A DNA stretch of 64,000 nt. It comes from Bicyclus anynana. Lineage: Eukaryota > Arthropoda > Insecta > Lepidoptera > Nymphalidae. A program made the translations under genes and the position numbers. Each line of letters starts with the position of its first letter. The first letter of the stretch is position 1. The stretch is taken from the NCBI RefSeq assembly GCF_947172395.1, contig NC_069085.1:776112-840111 (forward strand), in the 5' to 3' direction. Shown in pieces: positions 53,541 through 64,000 of the stretch. The notes beneath the pieces were generated by a model. It did not search any database, was not told the origin of the DNA, and saw only the letters and a program-made list of their open reading frames with translations.

Positions 53541-56500
53541 AATCTTCCGCAAACCTTTTCTAACCAATCGGAACAGTTAGTGACGTCCGTCGATTGATGT
53601 TTAACTAAACGTCAAACCTCCCTCTCGATGTATCGATTCTCTTTGCTCTCGTCAATTTTAGTTTATCTTTCCTTCTTGCTACCATTTCATGTAAGCATGA
53701 TTTGCATAGTTAGCTTAAGTTTCTTATGGTATTCTTTGTTAATAAACGATCGTTATTAATATTTTGTATGCCGTAGAAGAAAGTTTCTTAAGCTTATTCG
53801 TGATAGTAGGTATCACGAATAAGTTGAATCTCGCATTTATTCCCGTTTGAACTTATGTCGTTAAGTGTCGTCGTTGTGTACCATATGTAGTTAGGTATTA
53901 TTTATAAATAAGTTAGCCAATATAAAATTTTTGATTTGTAATGTCTATCATCAATCTACATTTTTTTTATTCCATTCAATTTCAAAGAAAGTAAATGCTT
54001 ATGAATTCAACTAAAATGTTAGTTACAATTAAAATCAACAATTTATTGAATAATTAGCTAGTATATAGTATTATTTACATTTCGTAAATTCATCTCATTT
54101 CTCTAAACCAGCATTGTAATTTCATGGAATTAAATCATCCTATGTTTGTATTGAATCGATAATAAACGCGCGATGTATTATCGATTAAAAGGCACATCAC
54201 TGGACATGTTGAATGTGCCGTGTTTTCATTCGGGGTGGGGAAATCCGCCAATCAGAAAGCGGCAAGCAGTCTGAAAAGGTGGCGTGATCACTACGTCATA
54301 TTCAACATACATATAAACCTACTTACTACACACTGTCGAGTATTGATCAATACCGCGCAAATAAATAGTGAAACTAATTCGAAATATTTTATTGCGGTTT
54401 TATTAATTCTAACAAAATATAACAGCAAATAAAAAGCTACATATTTCTGTATCATTTTATTATGCCAAATAGTTCATAAGCCCCTTTAATTTTAAGAAGA
54501 GAGACATCTATCATTAGCGCAGAAAACATTATGTACAAGTACCTTGGCAATAAATTATAATTATAATAATCAAGGGACCCTGTGGGCTGTGATGCCACTG
54601 CCACTGTGACGTTGGTATCTTTTTTGCTATCCTATTGTAAGCTAATCTCTCTAACCATGTAATTTATAAAAGACTGAGCATTTCATTCTACAAAGATATT
54701 CTCAGCTCAAAGTTGAGAACAGAAGTTGGTGTTGCTACACCCGTGCATTGGAAATTGGAGCCGTCTCGGTCACTACCATTGCCAACCCCCTTAGACCATT
54801 AAAACCCCGCATAGTGGCGTGGTGGGTTTAAGCTCCATAACTCCTCTTATTTATGTAAGGGACCCGGCTTCTGTAGTAGCTGTTAAAGTAGGCTGATATT
54901 GATAATGCCTAAATAACCAGATATTTTTATCTTACCTGCTTTGTAAATTCTAAAAAAAAAGTTGTACCTTCAGCTAAAGAAATATTTATGGGAAAAATAC
55001 TTTAAATGTAAAAGTACAAAAAGGAGTCAAATCTTCTACTACAGTTGGAGCGAGGAAGTATTGCCACTTCCTGCTAAGGGTGCATTGAGACTGTGAACTG
55101 TTAGTTAGTGAACTCAGAACAAGTGGTGGTCATCATCGCAGTCGCACGAGCAGCTGAGTCAGCCACAGCAGTGCGACCGGGCTCGGAGATTTAGAGCAGC
55201 TCTCCGCCGATACTGCCTTACTGAGTAGAAACGGACTCCCAATTGTATGAGGGGAAACATTTCTTTATATACTTCAAATCCTAAGAAATTTCAATAGCGT
55301 GAGTTAGGATCTGTACCTATGGATAAATGGTAATAAAAGTGTGTAAATATATATATTTAAGCTACGATTGGTTACCAATGATAAAATAAAATATTTTCTT
55401 TTATTATAAACCATCTTTTAGATTAATTTCTATAGTGTATAGGTTGTTGGAATTTCAGAAATACTCAACTAAGTTTCATAACTAATAGCAGTGCCATCTG
55501 TGGGCGTCGACGTTAGACTTGACAAGCTATAGTAAAACCATGTTCACATTATTATTAAATGTCTTAATTAAAGAATATTTACTCCAAGGAGGTCATTGGA
55601 AAGCATGATAACTCTGTAATCATCAACATTTGAGTGGTCGTTCGTCCTGACAGATGGACGTGCTCTTCGTATCAACGAAATCACTTTCATGGGATTAATG
55701 ATGGGAAATAATAAAAAAAATTTACAATTTTAATATTATTTTTATTGGATCGTTTATAAAAGTTAAGTAGGTACATAAATAGAAAATTAATCGTTTTGTT
55801 TAATTTAATGGACCATGACAGAAAGACTACAAAATAAAGTACATTCACAAAATAATAATTTATGACAACCACTTTTTATACATCAACTCGAACATGCAGT
55901 TCCTTGGCACAGATTTGTAGATTTTAACTATTTGTCATAATTTATTAGGTTCTTGACAAGTTTTAATTTTAAGCTAATGACTACAATTACGGCTGATGAG
56001 TGCCACTTCAAAAATTTAAACAAAATTATGCAAAATCTCTCATTTATTTTTAAGTAAAATCTCTTTTTTAGAAAAGAAACTTAATTCAAATCGTTACGAC
56101 TTTACTGAGATATAATTATTATTTCTTAATTTTAAAGTTTTAATGTTTCTACAAGAATCACCAGGCCATTTGTTACATAAAAAAAACAACACAATATGTA
56201 AGACAATTAACTGTTTTAACAACTCTCTGCCAAGAATACGGGACAACATATTATTATACGCGTAGGTAATGTTATATAATATATACGTATTTATTTCACC
56301 AAATTATAACAATGTCTATAACTTATACACTATTAAGATTTACCTAAATTATTTATTATCTAGATTCTACGTAAATCTAATCACATGGAAGTAAGCCCGG
56401 AATGGGTTACACAGACGCATAGGAATACAACTTTATAGAAGTAATGAAAATTTTATCAATAGTATGCGGGGGCAAATCTCCAAAAACACTGCGCCAGTTT

Positions 56501-56845
56501 ATTAAATACTTAGTTTAATTCACCATTTGTAATTTACATTAATTATATTATTATTATTGACTAAGGAGACAACTAAACAATAAGTTTACAATTAATACAT
56601 ATACTACTACATGCTTTAAAAACAACTGTTTTTTCAAGTACTATTTACGCGATACTAAAACATAATCAAGCTATTTAAAATTTTTGTATGTCTGTTTGTC
56701 TGGGTTAACCTCTAATAATAAGCTTATAACACTCAAAAAAAGAGCACAAAATATGCCTTTTAATGCCTGCATTTTTCAGTCAGATTGACAGAATAGCTTC
56801 AATAAGTTGTAAGATTTAAAGGTAAGTTACAAAATTTAAAGTAAT

Positions 56846-57072
56846 AAAAATAGGCGCAGAGGCGAATTTCACAATGCACATAAGTTTAAGATGGTGCTGG
56901 AATGTGGACCTCACATGAAAGGCGCAGTGTTGTACGACCCCCTATTAGGTAAAATGACGACACAAGCCACGTCGCAGAGAGCCGTCGGTAAAAGGGGGGT
57001 AGGGTCGTTGTTTGGAAGACCCTACAAAATGCCAGTCTAGTGAACGTCCATCGAAGTGATGATGATGGACCG
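56846..57072 (+). pseudogene. LINE 3'-end fragment, strongly decayed
   Basis: The order of phrases (cacataagtttaagatggtg, gaccccctattaggtaaaat, gacgacacaagccacgtcgc, tttggaagaccctacaaaat, gaacgtccatcgaagtgatg) matches the end of the reverse transcriptase ORF plus 3' UTR seen at 40482. No open frame remains. Confidence 0.6.
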
Positions 57073-57210
57073 AGGTTGATGGCAGAACTCGTAATTATGT
57101 AGATCACTTAAACAAATAGCATATTACAGTGCAGCCAGCCGAAAGAATGCGTTTGTGACATCTGTCAGTATCATCAGCAAATAAAAAAGTAAACAGCTGG
57201 CCTGACCTTG

Positions 57211-57706
57211 TAATAGGGATGATGACAGTTTTATATATTGTATATAAATTAAGAATACGCTAATAGTAAATCAATAAGGAACAGGGTATCTGCGATCATT
57301 ACTTTTGGAGCTACAGGGATTTAAAGAGTCAGATTTGCGGCGCTGCCGCGGATCCTTGAAAAACGCCCCATACAAAATGGCACGAACTAATGACGTTGTA
57401 GGCAATGTAATGATCGTTACATTTGTATGTGCGTACAAACAAAAAATATCTTTGTTATTTGTGCGTTTATTTTTATAGTTCAAATATTAAAAAATGTCAC
57501 ATTTAATGTAAGGAAGCTAAAACTGTATGATTTTTTATCTAATCACGATAAAAGATTTTTAATAGATTTTGAAATTTTATAATCTCATTCATTTTCCAAA
57601 TATCCAGACAATCTTTGCTTTATATAAATTAGTTAACATTGACCCTATTTACCTGAATGTATCATAAAAATAAATATATTTAAACCTAGTCATCATCCCC
57701 ATTGTA
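57211..57706 (+). repeat. Unnamed interspersed repeat D, long form
   Basis: The two end blocks match 32492-32702 in order, but about 317 bp (57301-57617) lie between them here, including gcggcgctgccgcggatcct. No coding capacity is clear. Comparison of the two copies defines the ends of an element or a deletion product. Confidence 0.6.
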
Positions 57707-59178
57707 TTAAGTGGTCCAAAACCCGTAGTTTTCTAATTAGGTAACGTTAAATTATAATTTTTACTATAACAATACCTATATACCTAACTATTCGTTAGTA
57801 AGAAATAATTACATATGTCAGAATCGCATTCTTGAAAATTGCCATACTTTATATCATACAAATCTGTAAATAACAATAATTTATACATACCTTCATCATA
57901 CGTTTATACGAGACAATGTCAAGATTTTATACTATGTTTAATTTTGCTATTGGAAAAGTAAGTTCTACGAAACTATGTACACATACATTTCTTTATTATC
58001 TCAGCACGATTCTAAGGCCTTTTTGACGCTACTGATTTTATAATGAAATTATTGTGTAATTATAGTATGTATAAGAATAGATAGTTATTAATAAAATGTA
58101 TAATTCTTGGAATAATAATTACATTCATGGATTTCATAAAGTATTTTTTTTGATACTTCCACAAGTGTGGGTGAGTAGTTCAATCGTGAGACTAAACGAA
58201 CATTTCAGACTAGTCACTACATGTTAAACGCGTTGTAGGTGTAGGTATCTCTTAATAAATAATATTAATATAATGTACTTATTATCAATCATAAGCTGTC
58301 AAAAAGGCCTTCATATCTTGTCTATACCTTAGTATTTAGTAACTATTATACATATTATTAATCACATCTAACATTCGAATCAGTCTTGAATCATATATTT
58401 TTTTGTTCATACTATATTCTTGTTAATTTACAAGTCTGATTAGAATTGTTAGAAACTTATTATGTACTCTCATAACGCACACATGTCTCAACGTTATTTT
58501 GAAAATACTATTTAATTACTTAAAATAAATGTGTTTTGAGTAGGATTCAAATGCTATGGTTATTATCATCCCAGTAATCAACCCGCATCAAAGTAGCGTG
58601 ATGGGTATATGTTGTATTTCATGGAAATACTAAAATTATACTTGTTTAGCGATAAATTAAATCAATACAAACATCCTATATACACAAAATACATTATAAT
58701 ATTAAACACAAGTTTTTCAAAAAACAACACTCACAAAATGCAGTATTTTTCACGACATACACAATATTATTTCATAAATAAAATGGAGTTTATCAAGTTA
58801 GTGAACTTATTAGCCATATAGGATCAATGGAAAAATGTTTGATCAATACTCTTTTAGCAAAATTAAATATGTATTAGATGTAAGAAAATAATGATCAATC
58901 GAGTCCGATCATTGCAATGATCGAACGATTGTTAAGGAGGAGGAAGGTCATTGGAATCCTCGATAGGTTTCCCCCTAGAAACACTTCATCACCACCACAG
59001 ATGAAAGACTAATAGGCAGATAGAGCGCACGCAACGCGGCAGCTATTCTAAATACAAATTAAAAAACAAATACATTCTTGAGTTATAACCACACAAAGCG
59101 TCAAATCATTATTTTCAATATTATTTAAGGAAGATGGCGTCTTGTGTTTTTAAATATTTTAACAACTGCCAACAAATT

Positions 59179-59299
59179 TTATCTAACTCTCCGACATATA
59201 TAATAGACTAATAATGAATAACTAACTATAGTTTTTTTAGTTTTTGTAAAACTAAAAAAACTATAGTTAGTTATATATATATGTCGGAGAGTTAGATAA
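59179..59299. repeat. Long fold-back: nested 27-bp and 24-bp inverted arms
   Basis: The inner stem 59218-59244 pairs perfectly with 59248-59274 around tgt. The outer arm ttatctaactctccgacata (59179-59202) pairs perfectly with 59276-59299. An unpaired 15 nt on the left and 1 nt on the right separate the two stems. Over 100 of 121 bases can pair. Confidence 0.85.
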
Positions 59300-59329
59300 T
59301 AATAATCTTACATTAATTATAGAGTACCT

Positions 59330-59452
59330 AATCAGTTGACGATCTCGGAGAAAGCGAGACGCGGTAGTTCTTAGGTTTATCCAGTTGAACACTTGTGTTA
59401 GTTCGCGACGTGGTTCGAGACGGTTCGGTAGTGAGTCAGTGGTAAGTTAATA
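59330..59452 (+). promoter_or_regulatory. Possible transcribed patch with initiator-like and donor-like motifs
   Basis: A GC-richer unique stretch (cgagacgcggtagttcttag, ttcgcgacgtggttcgagac) ends in gagtcagtggtaagtta, which contains an insect initiator-like TCAGT and a donor-like GTAAGT. No following coding exon was found. It could be a non-coding first exon, an element end or chance. Confidence 0.2.
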
Positions 59453-61183
59453 CTAGTAGTAAGGCCTTTGCATTGTTTGTTACTTGGCTGGGAGCCATCA
59501 CGAGCGGAGAATGGGGAGTATTAGTTAAGTGTAGAAGACGTCTTTAACCCAACTGGATCGGTTACAAGCCCGACCTTCGCTGGTGGCTGACTCCTTGCCA
59601 TACGATAGTTAATCCTGGTTTACATCTGATAGTATCAGCGCTATACTTGATCAAATGTAATTAAAGGGGTCTGTAGTTGTAGGTTAAGTTATCGATTCGG
59701 TGATGATTGATAGTGTTACTTTGTGTATTTGCCCTCCCCGTATATCGTAGAACCGTAGTGCGCAGTATTCAATATCAGTCCGTGTGATTTAGTATACCTT
59801 CGATAATCAGATGTGAAATTTAGTTCTAATCCACGTCATATATATTACGTAATTGTTGTTAGAGAAATTCAAATTATGAAAACAGTTGGTATATCTATGG
59901 TAGATACTAGATAGCAACATTATGCGGATGTTAAGGAGACGCACGCGTGACGTTTGTTTTTTTTTTGGGTACACCAGCTTGTAAAGAATCATTCTGTATC
60001 ATTCTCTATTCTGTGATCACAACGAAGTTTTTGCCACTAATAATACTGATGATAAAAATATTGACCAGCAGACGACCGCGACTTCGTCCGCGTGGAAAGT
60101 TCTTATCCTAAGTATTTTCAAAAACTAAGGAGGGATGCCTTGGCCCTGTAGTGGGCCATTCAAATAGATAGATAACGATAGTAATGATAGTTGAATTCAC
60201 CTTGTTGAAAAGATAACTGAAAAATCCCAATTAAAGATCAAAAACTATGTCTACTAGATCTCTGAGAATATAATAAAATTCTAGTTTATAGTATTATTAA
60301 AGTTAGTAGAAAACTATTTATAAATTATTATAAGTTACTTTAATAAATTCTATACATTTAAATTAATTGTTATAAATCCGTAACTTTTATGCCGGCTTCT
60401 CAATTATGTTTATAGCCTTTTATAGACTACCTTAAGCTACACTGAATTTGCTGACTATCCACAATGTGAAACCCTTTTATTTAATTTATAATATAATAAA
60501 ACACCTTAGTACACCAAAAAAAAACAAAATTTTATAATACAAATTAAGTGGAAAAAGTTTACAAAGAGATGTGGTTGATGCGCAAAAATGTCAACATAAG
60601 TGAAAATAAGTTGGATTCCAATGAGCCGGTCCTTTGCGTCAGACGGAGGATTCTATATACTGGATTCAATGTGAAACATGTGATACCTTGGGATGTTAAA
60701 CTTTGATGGTTATTTTTGTTTTAAATTTTGTTCTCGATGAAAGAAGTTATAATCTACAGTAACAACAGACAATCGCAGTAGCATTACGATAGTGTTGAAG
60801 TCGGATAGTATCAATTCTCTTTGAGAGTACGAAGGAAACCTACAATTCCTCGAGAGGTGATACGCGTAGCATATTCCCAACACAAAGCGAGTTTCCTGAA
60901 ACAAAATGATATTGAGGAGTAAGATGATGTTGCTGTTACGAAAAGTGTAATAGTATAATAGCGAGGCTTTTTAGATATGTGCTGCCATCTATAGGCATAG
61001 TGAAAGTGTTTGTTATATTAAACAACCAGTAGATGGCGTTCTTGGAGAACTTTGAAACAATCTTTTTGGTACATTTGTACAACCTGTTGCGATGCAGTTA
61101 TGTCTGAGGCTCAGAGATGGCGCTTTGTTTTTCATTTTTGAAAGAAGTTTTACTTCAGTCGTGTGGTCTACAGCACACTCATG

Positions 61184-61985
61184 AACGTGCCGCAGTCGCG
61201 GGTTCGTCTGCTGCGGGGTGTCCACACGCGCACTCACCCGAGGACTCGGTGCCGGGTTAGAGCAGGAGCCTGGCCTGCAGGATCTCGAGCGCGGCCTTGC
61301 GGCGCAGGTAGGGCATGTGCGCCTGCGTGAAGCTGAAGTCGGCGAACGTGCCGCAGTCGCGGGTTCGTCTGCTGCGGGGTGTCCACACGCGCACTCACCC
61401 GAGGACCCGGTGCCGGGTTAGAGCAGGAGCCTGGCCTGCAGGATCTCGAGCGCGGCCTTGCGGCGCAGGTAGGGCATGTGCGCCTGCGTGAAGCTGTAGT
61501 CGGCGAACGTGCCGCAGTCGCGGGTTCGTCTGCTGCGGGGTGTCCACACGCGCACTCACCCGAGGACTCGGTGCCGGGTTAGAGCAGGAGCCTGGCCTGC
61601 AGGATCTCGAGCGCGGCCTTGCGGCGCAGGTAGGGCATGTGCGCCTGCGTGAAGCTGTAGTCGACGAACGTGCCGCAGTCGCGGGTTCGTCTGCTGCGGG
61701 GTGTCCACACGCGCACTCACCCGAGGACCCGGTGCCGGGTTAGAGCAGGAGCCTGGCCTGCAGGATCTCGAGCGCGGCCTTGCGGCGCAGGTAGGGCATG
61801 TGCGCCTGCGTGAAGCTGTAGTCGGCGAAAGTGCCGCAGTCGCGGGTTCGTCTGCTGCGGGGTGTCCACACGCGCACTCACCCGAGGACCCGGTGCCGGG
61901 TTAGAGCAGGAGCCTGGCCTGCAGGATCTCGAGCGCGGCCTTGCGGCGCAGGTAGGGCATGTGCGCCTGCGTGAAGCTGTAGTCG
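61184..61985 (-). repeat. Tandem array of 160-161-bp units derived from the Ulp1 last exon
   Basis: gaacgtgccgcagtcgc recurs at 61184, 61344, 61505 and 61666, with a variant at 61827. ttagagcaggagcctggcct recurs at 61257, 61418, 61579, 61740 and 61901, and the last of these is the real stop region of Ulp1. On the minus strand each unit holds GACTGCGGCACGTTCGCC (DCGTFA), then DYSFTQAHMPYLRRKAALEI and LQARLLL with stop, so it is a shortened copy of the coding exon. Internal deletions remove the NGS part and shift the upstream frame. Each unit also has acceptor-like caccccgcag and donor-like GGGTGAGTG. Units differ at only a few bases. Confidence 0.93.
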
Positions 61986-62062
61986 GCGCCGCGCGCGCTG
62001 AACTCGGCGAACGTGCACGCGAACATGCCGCAGTCGCTGCCGTTCATCTGCTGCGGTATGTT
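61901..62062 (-). CDS. Ulp1: Ulp1 terminal coding exon
   Basis: The acceptor tactttgcag ends at 62063 and the TAA stop is 61903-61901, giving 53 codons. It starts NIPQQMNGSDCGMFACTFAE and ends LQARLLL. The coding text from about 61985 down is itself the first unit of the tandem array. Confidence 0.94.
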   Translation of the reverse strand, partial: NIPQQMNGSDCGMFACTFAEFSARGADYSFTQAHMPYLRRKAALEILQARLLL

Positions 62063-64000
62063 CTGCAAAGTACACCAGAGTTCTATTGTAACCTTTTTTT
62101 ATATATTTATTTCAGACATATGAAATTTAACCAACTACTCTGCAAGGCTTCTCACAAGTGGTCCTAACCCCGCGAAGATGATACGTATCAAAATTTATCT
62201 TCACAGTCAGCTAGACACCACAGTCAGAGAGCATAGCCACGAAACTGCACCCTCAAGCCCTTCAGGATTGCAAATCCTGAGAGAAGACAAGTGACAAAGA
62301 GCACTGATTCTTGAGCGTGGGACTGTTGCTGAAGACGTGGTCTAGGACTGAGGCTGGAGTGGTTGGAGAGGGGCTGCCTACCTCGTGAGCAATGTCCTGC
62401 ATCCAGGAAGAATACTAGGAGCTCTCCCCCTGAGAGGACAGCCAAGTCGCCCGCAGGAGCATCACTACTCCGTTAGAATCCGGGTCCACCGTTAAATTAA
62501 CAGTAGTGTAACCGCCAAGCGATTTAACTTTCTTGTATGATGCCGTGTAGAAACCAACAGAGGTACAGGTAGAACAAACTTGTGCCTCTTCCAAGTAAGC
62601 CCACTGCTCCATCTGCACTGCATCGTCACTTAACATCAGGTTCTATCAATCAAGGGCTATCTTGTCATTGAGTAAAAAAAGTAAACACAAACCTTGAGGT
62701 TCTCTGTGACCCATCCGCTAGCGTCGAAGGGTTGCCCCTTCTTGTCCTTGTGTTCGTCGTGCAGATACATGAGCAGCGCGTCGAGGCAGGCCTGGTTGCG
62801 GCCGCCCATGCTGTCCAGGTAGCTGATCTTCTTCTCCCGGAAGTCTATGAGGCTCAGGCACCAGTGCACTCCGAGATGGACGGGCACCACCATGAGGTTA
62901 TGCGCAAATATGTCCACCTGGAGAGATTATATTCATCAAACTGAGAACTTCAAAAAGCTTTCAAAAATAAATTAAGGGACTTTCTGGTCGAAAAGTGCTA
63001 TTACACGGTGAATGACTACTTGAATGACAAATAAAAACAAAAAATAAAATCGGTCTCCCTATCACTCACTCGACAAAAGGCTACGCCCAAACTGGGTATC
63101 CATAACTTGCATTATGTAATAAAATGTAACTTGTAATTATTATTATTATATTGTATAATGTAATGTATGGTATTGCTTCATATTAAATAAATAAATAAAT
63201 AAATAAAAGCTAACTCCCTACAGAGTACAATAAATAAAAGTGGCAATTATATTTTGTTAAGAAAGGTTGCACATTATTATTAGTCATGGGTGCAAAAACG
63301 GAGCAAATTCTTATATCGAAGCAAGTGGTTCAAACACAGCATTTTGTGTGTTATGAGGGAATCAACAATACCAGATAAATAATAATTTGATAAATGGATT
63401 TGTTTTGGAAAACACAACATTTTTGCCTGCCTGGACATGTTAATATCAGAAGCTACTAAACAGATCCTGAAGTTGTTATCACTGATAGATTAAACTAAGC
63501 CTGGAGAATCATGTGGCTTTATTTCATTAAGATCTAACGGAATGTATAATGTATGTACTAGTATGTATAATAAAAAGTATGTTGCAAGTAATATGTTGTT
63601 CCATAACCTCTTCAAACTTTCAGTGATAGTCCCATTATAATCAGTCCAGCGGTTTATAGATTAGCGATAAGAACGATAGAGAAGTCCGCGAAGAATGCTT
63701 AACTTTTTTTAGAAGAATAACCCACCGTAAGTAGTAGTTATTAGTTTAATCGAAATTAGACTAGTATAGATTAAACTACATTTTTAACCTGTTATATTAT
63801 AAATCGACACTGACCTTTCGCGTCCACCTTTTTAGTCCGGCATGGCCGCTCTGCATCAGTTTGGGATAGAAGAAAGTGTTGGTGGCATACACTTTAGGTA
63901 AATCCTTCCGCTCCTCACTCCTTTGCATTAACAAGTTCATATAGAAGTTTATCACTTCGTCATTGAGCCAGTTCAGTCCTGCCAGGGTTTGGAGATCACG
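61901..64000 (-). CDS. Ulp1: SUMO-specific protease, Ulp1/SENP1-2 type, C-terminal catalytic domain (5' part outside window)
   Basis: The enzyme matures SUMO and removes it from target proteins; this group usually acts at the nuclear envelope or in the nucleus. Three exons, 64000-63815, 62917-62693 and 62062-61901, join in phase 0 and encode 190 residues plus stop. The first has NWLNDEVINFYMNLLMQRS. The second has catalytic His in HLGVHWCLSL (codon 62866-62864) and Asp in YLDSMGG (62815-62813). The third has the oxyanion Gln and nucleophile Cys in PQQMNGSDCGMF (Cys 62032-62030). The triad is intact, the domain ends at the usual place, and the protein should be active. QQMNGSDCGMF points to the SENP1/2 group rather than SENP6/7. 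Confidence 0.94.
62509..62681 (+). mobile_element. tRNA-derived SINE type A, 3' half, diverged
   Basis: aaccgccaagcgatttaact, gatgccgtgtagaaacc and ctgcatcgtcacttaacatc, with tcaagggct and an A-rich end, match the tail half of 49579-49890. It sits in the last Ulp1 intron, 11 bp from the preceding donor, antisense to the gene. Confidence 0.65.
62693..62917 (-). CDS. Ulp1: Ulp1 coding exon with catalytic His and Asp
   Basis: Exactly 75 codons between acceptor tctctccag and donor CTCAAG/GTTTGT. It encodes VDIFAHNLMVVPVHLGVHWC, then YLDSMGGRNQACLDALLMYL, and ends GWVTENLK. Both borders are phase 0. The donor GTTTGT is weaker than consensus. Confidence 0.94.
62918..63814 (-). other. Ulp1 intron
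   Basis: AT-rich, with a (aaat)n microsatellite at about 63185-63207 and no frame or RNA gene. The 5' end is gtcagtgtcg and the 3' end aatctctccag. Confidence 0.8.
63815..64000 (-). CDS. Ulp1: Ulp1 coding exon, truncated by the window edge
   Basis: 62 codons run from the edge to donor CGAAAG/GTCAGT. RDLQTLAGLNWLNDEVINFY and later KVYATNTFFYPKLMQSGHAG mark the start of the C48 peptidase domain; the W-LND-INFY block contacts SUMO in this family. Confidence 0.94.

Larger units (their letters stand above)
53541..61180. other. Intergenic AT-rich region between Acsl and Ulp1
   Basis: No protein gene is visible. It holds LINE-tail-like phrases (54540-54900, 58546-58620), the LINE fragment at 56846, repeat D, the 59179 fold-back and a possible transcribed patch at 59330-59452. 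A candidate AATAAA for Ulp1 on the minus strand is at 60482-60477, about 1.4 kb after the stop. Confidence 0.5.

Noticed and set aside
61184..61985. CRISPR-like or satellite array
   Set aside because: Units are contiguous copies of a coding exon with no unique spacers, in a eukaryotic genome.
61218..62167. Repeated plus-strand frames in the 161-bp array
   Set aside because: They are antisense to the Ulp1 exon copies, start at GTG, and exist only because the period is repeated. Not genes.
1..64000. A new defence, biosynthetic or other multi-gene system
   Set aside because: The only genes are three unrelated conserved eukaryotic genes. The unusual content is repeat and exon-duplication structure, not a gene cluster.

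Overview
The window is nuclear DNA of an insect, very probably a moth or butterfly (Lepidoptera). Genes have introns with GT/AG boundaries. Short, very GC-rich exons sit in AT-rich introns and intergenic DNA. The repeats (tRNA-derived SINEs, Helitron-like elements with a TC 5' end and a hairpin plus CTAG 3' end, a decayed mariner, LINE 3' ends) are of kinds common in lepidopteran genomes. Nothing looks bacterial or viral. All assignments come from reading the sequence; no search was run.

Three protein genes are supported. (1) Spt5, plus strand, 1-2684: the C-terminal part of the transcription elongation factor, as one long exon plus a short last exon; its 5' part lies outside the window. (2) A long-chain acyl-CoA synthetase of the ACSL3/4 type, minus strand: thirteen coding exons between 26217 and 9746 join in frame to 715 codons plus a stop. 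The start codon is in a 40-nt exon about 8.6 kb upstream of the main exon cluster. Two candidate non-coding first exons lie further upstream, ending at 42691 and 53447, so the locus may span over 40 kb. (3) A SUMO protease of the Ulp1/SENP1-2 type, minus strand, 64000-61901: the last three exons, holding the catalytic His, Asp, Gln and Cys. Spt5 and Acsl converge tail to tail; Acsl and Ulp1 point the same way. The three act separately (RNA polymerase II elongation, lipid activation, SUMO removal) and I see no sign that they form one system.

The rest is intron and intergenic DNA with many repeat fragments: at least four tRNA-derived SINE types, Helitron ends, a palindromic MITE-like family, LINE 3' fragments, a mariner fossil and several long inverted repeats. 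Some lie 10-50 bp from Acsl splice sites.

The most unusual structure is a tandem array of about 161-bp units at 61184-61985. It is built from the last coding exon of the SUMO protease, so four extra partial copies of the active-site/C-terminal exon follow the real stop codon. Also notable are a 43-nt copy of Acsl coding sequence inside the neighbouring intron, the Acsl start-codon micro-exon, and a long fold-back at 59179-59299. I found no evidence for a new multi-gene system.
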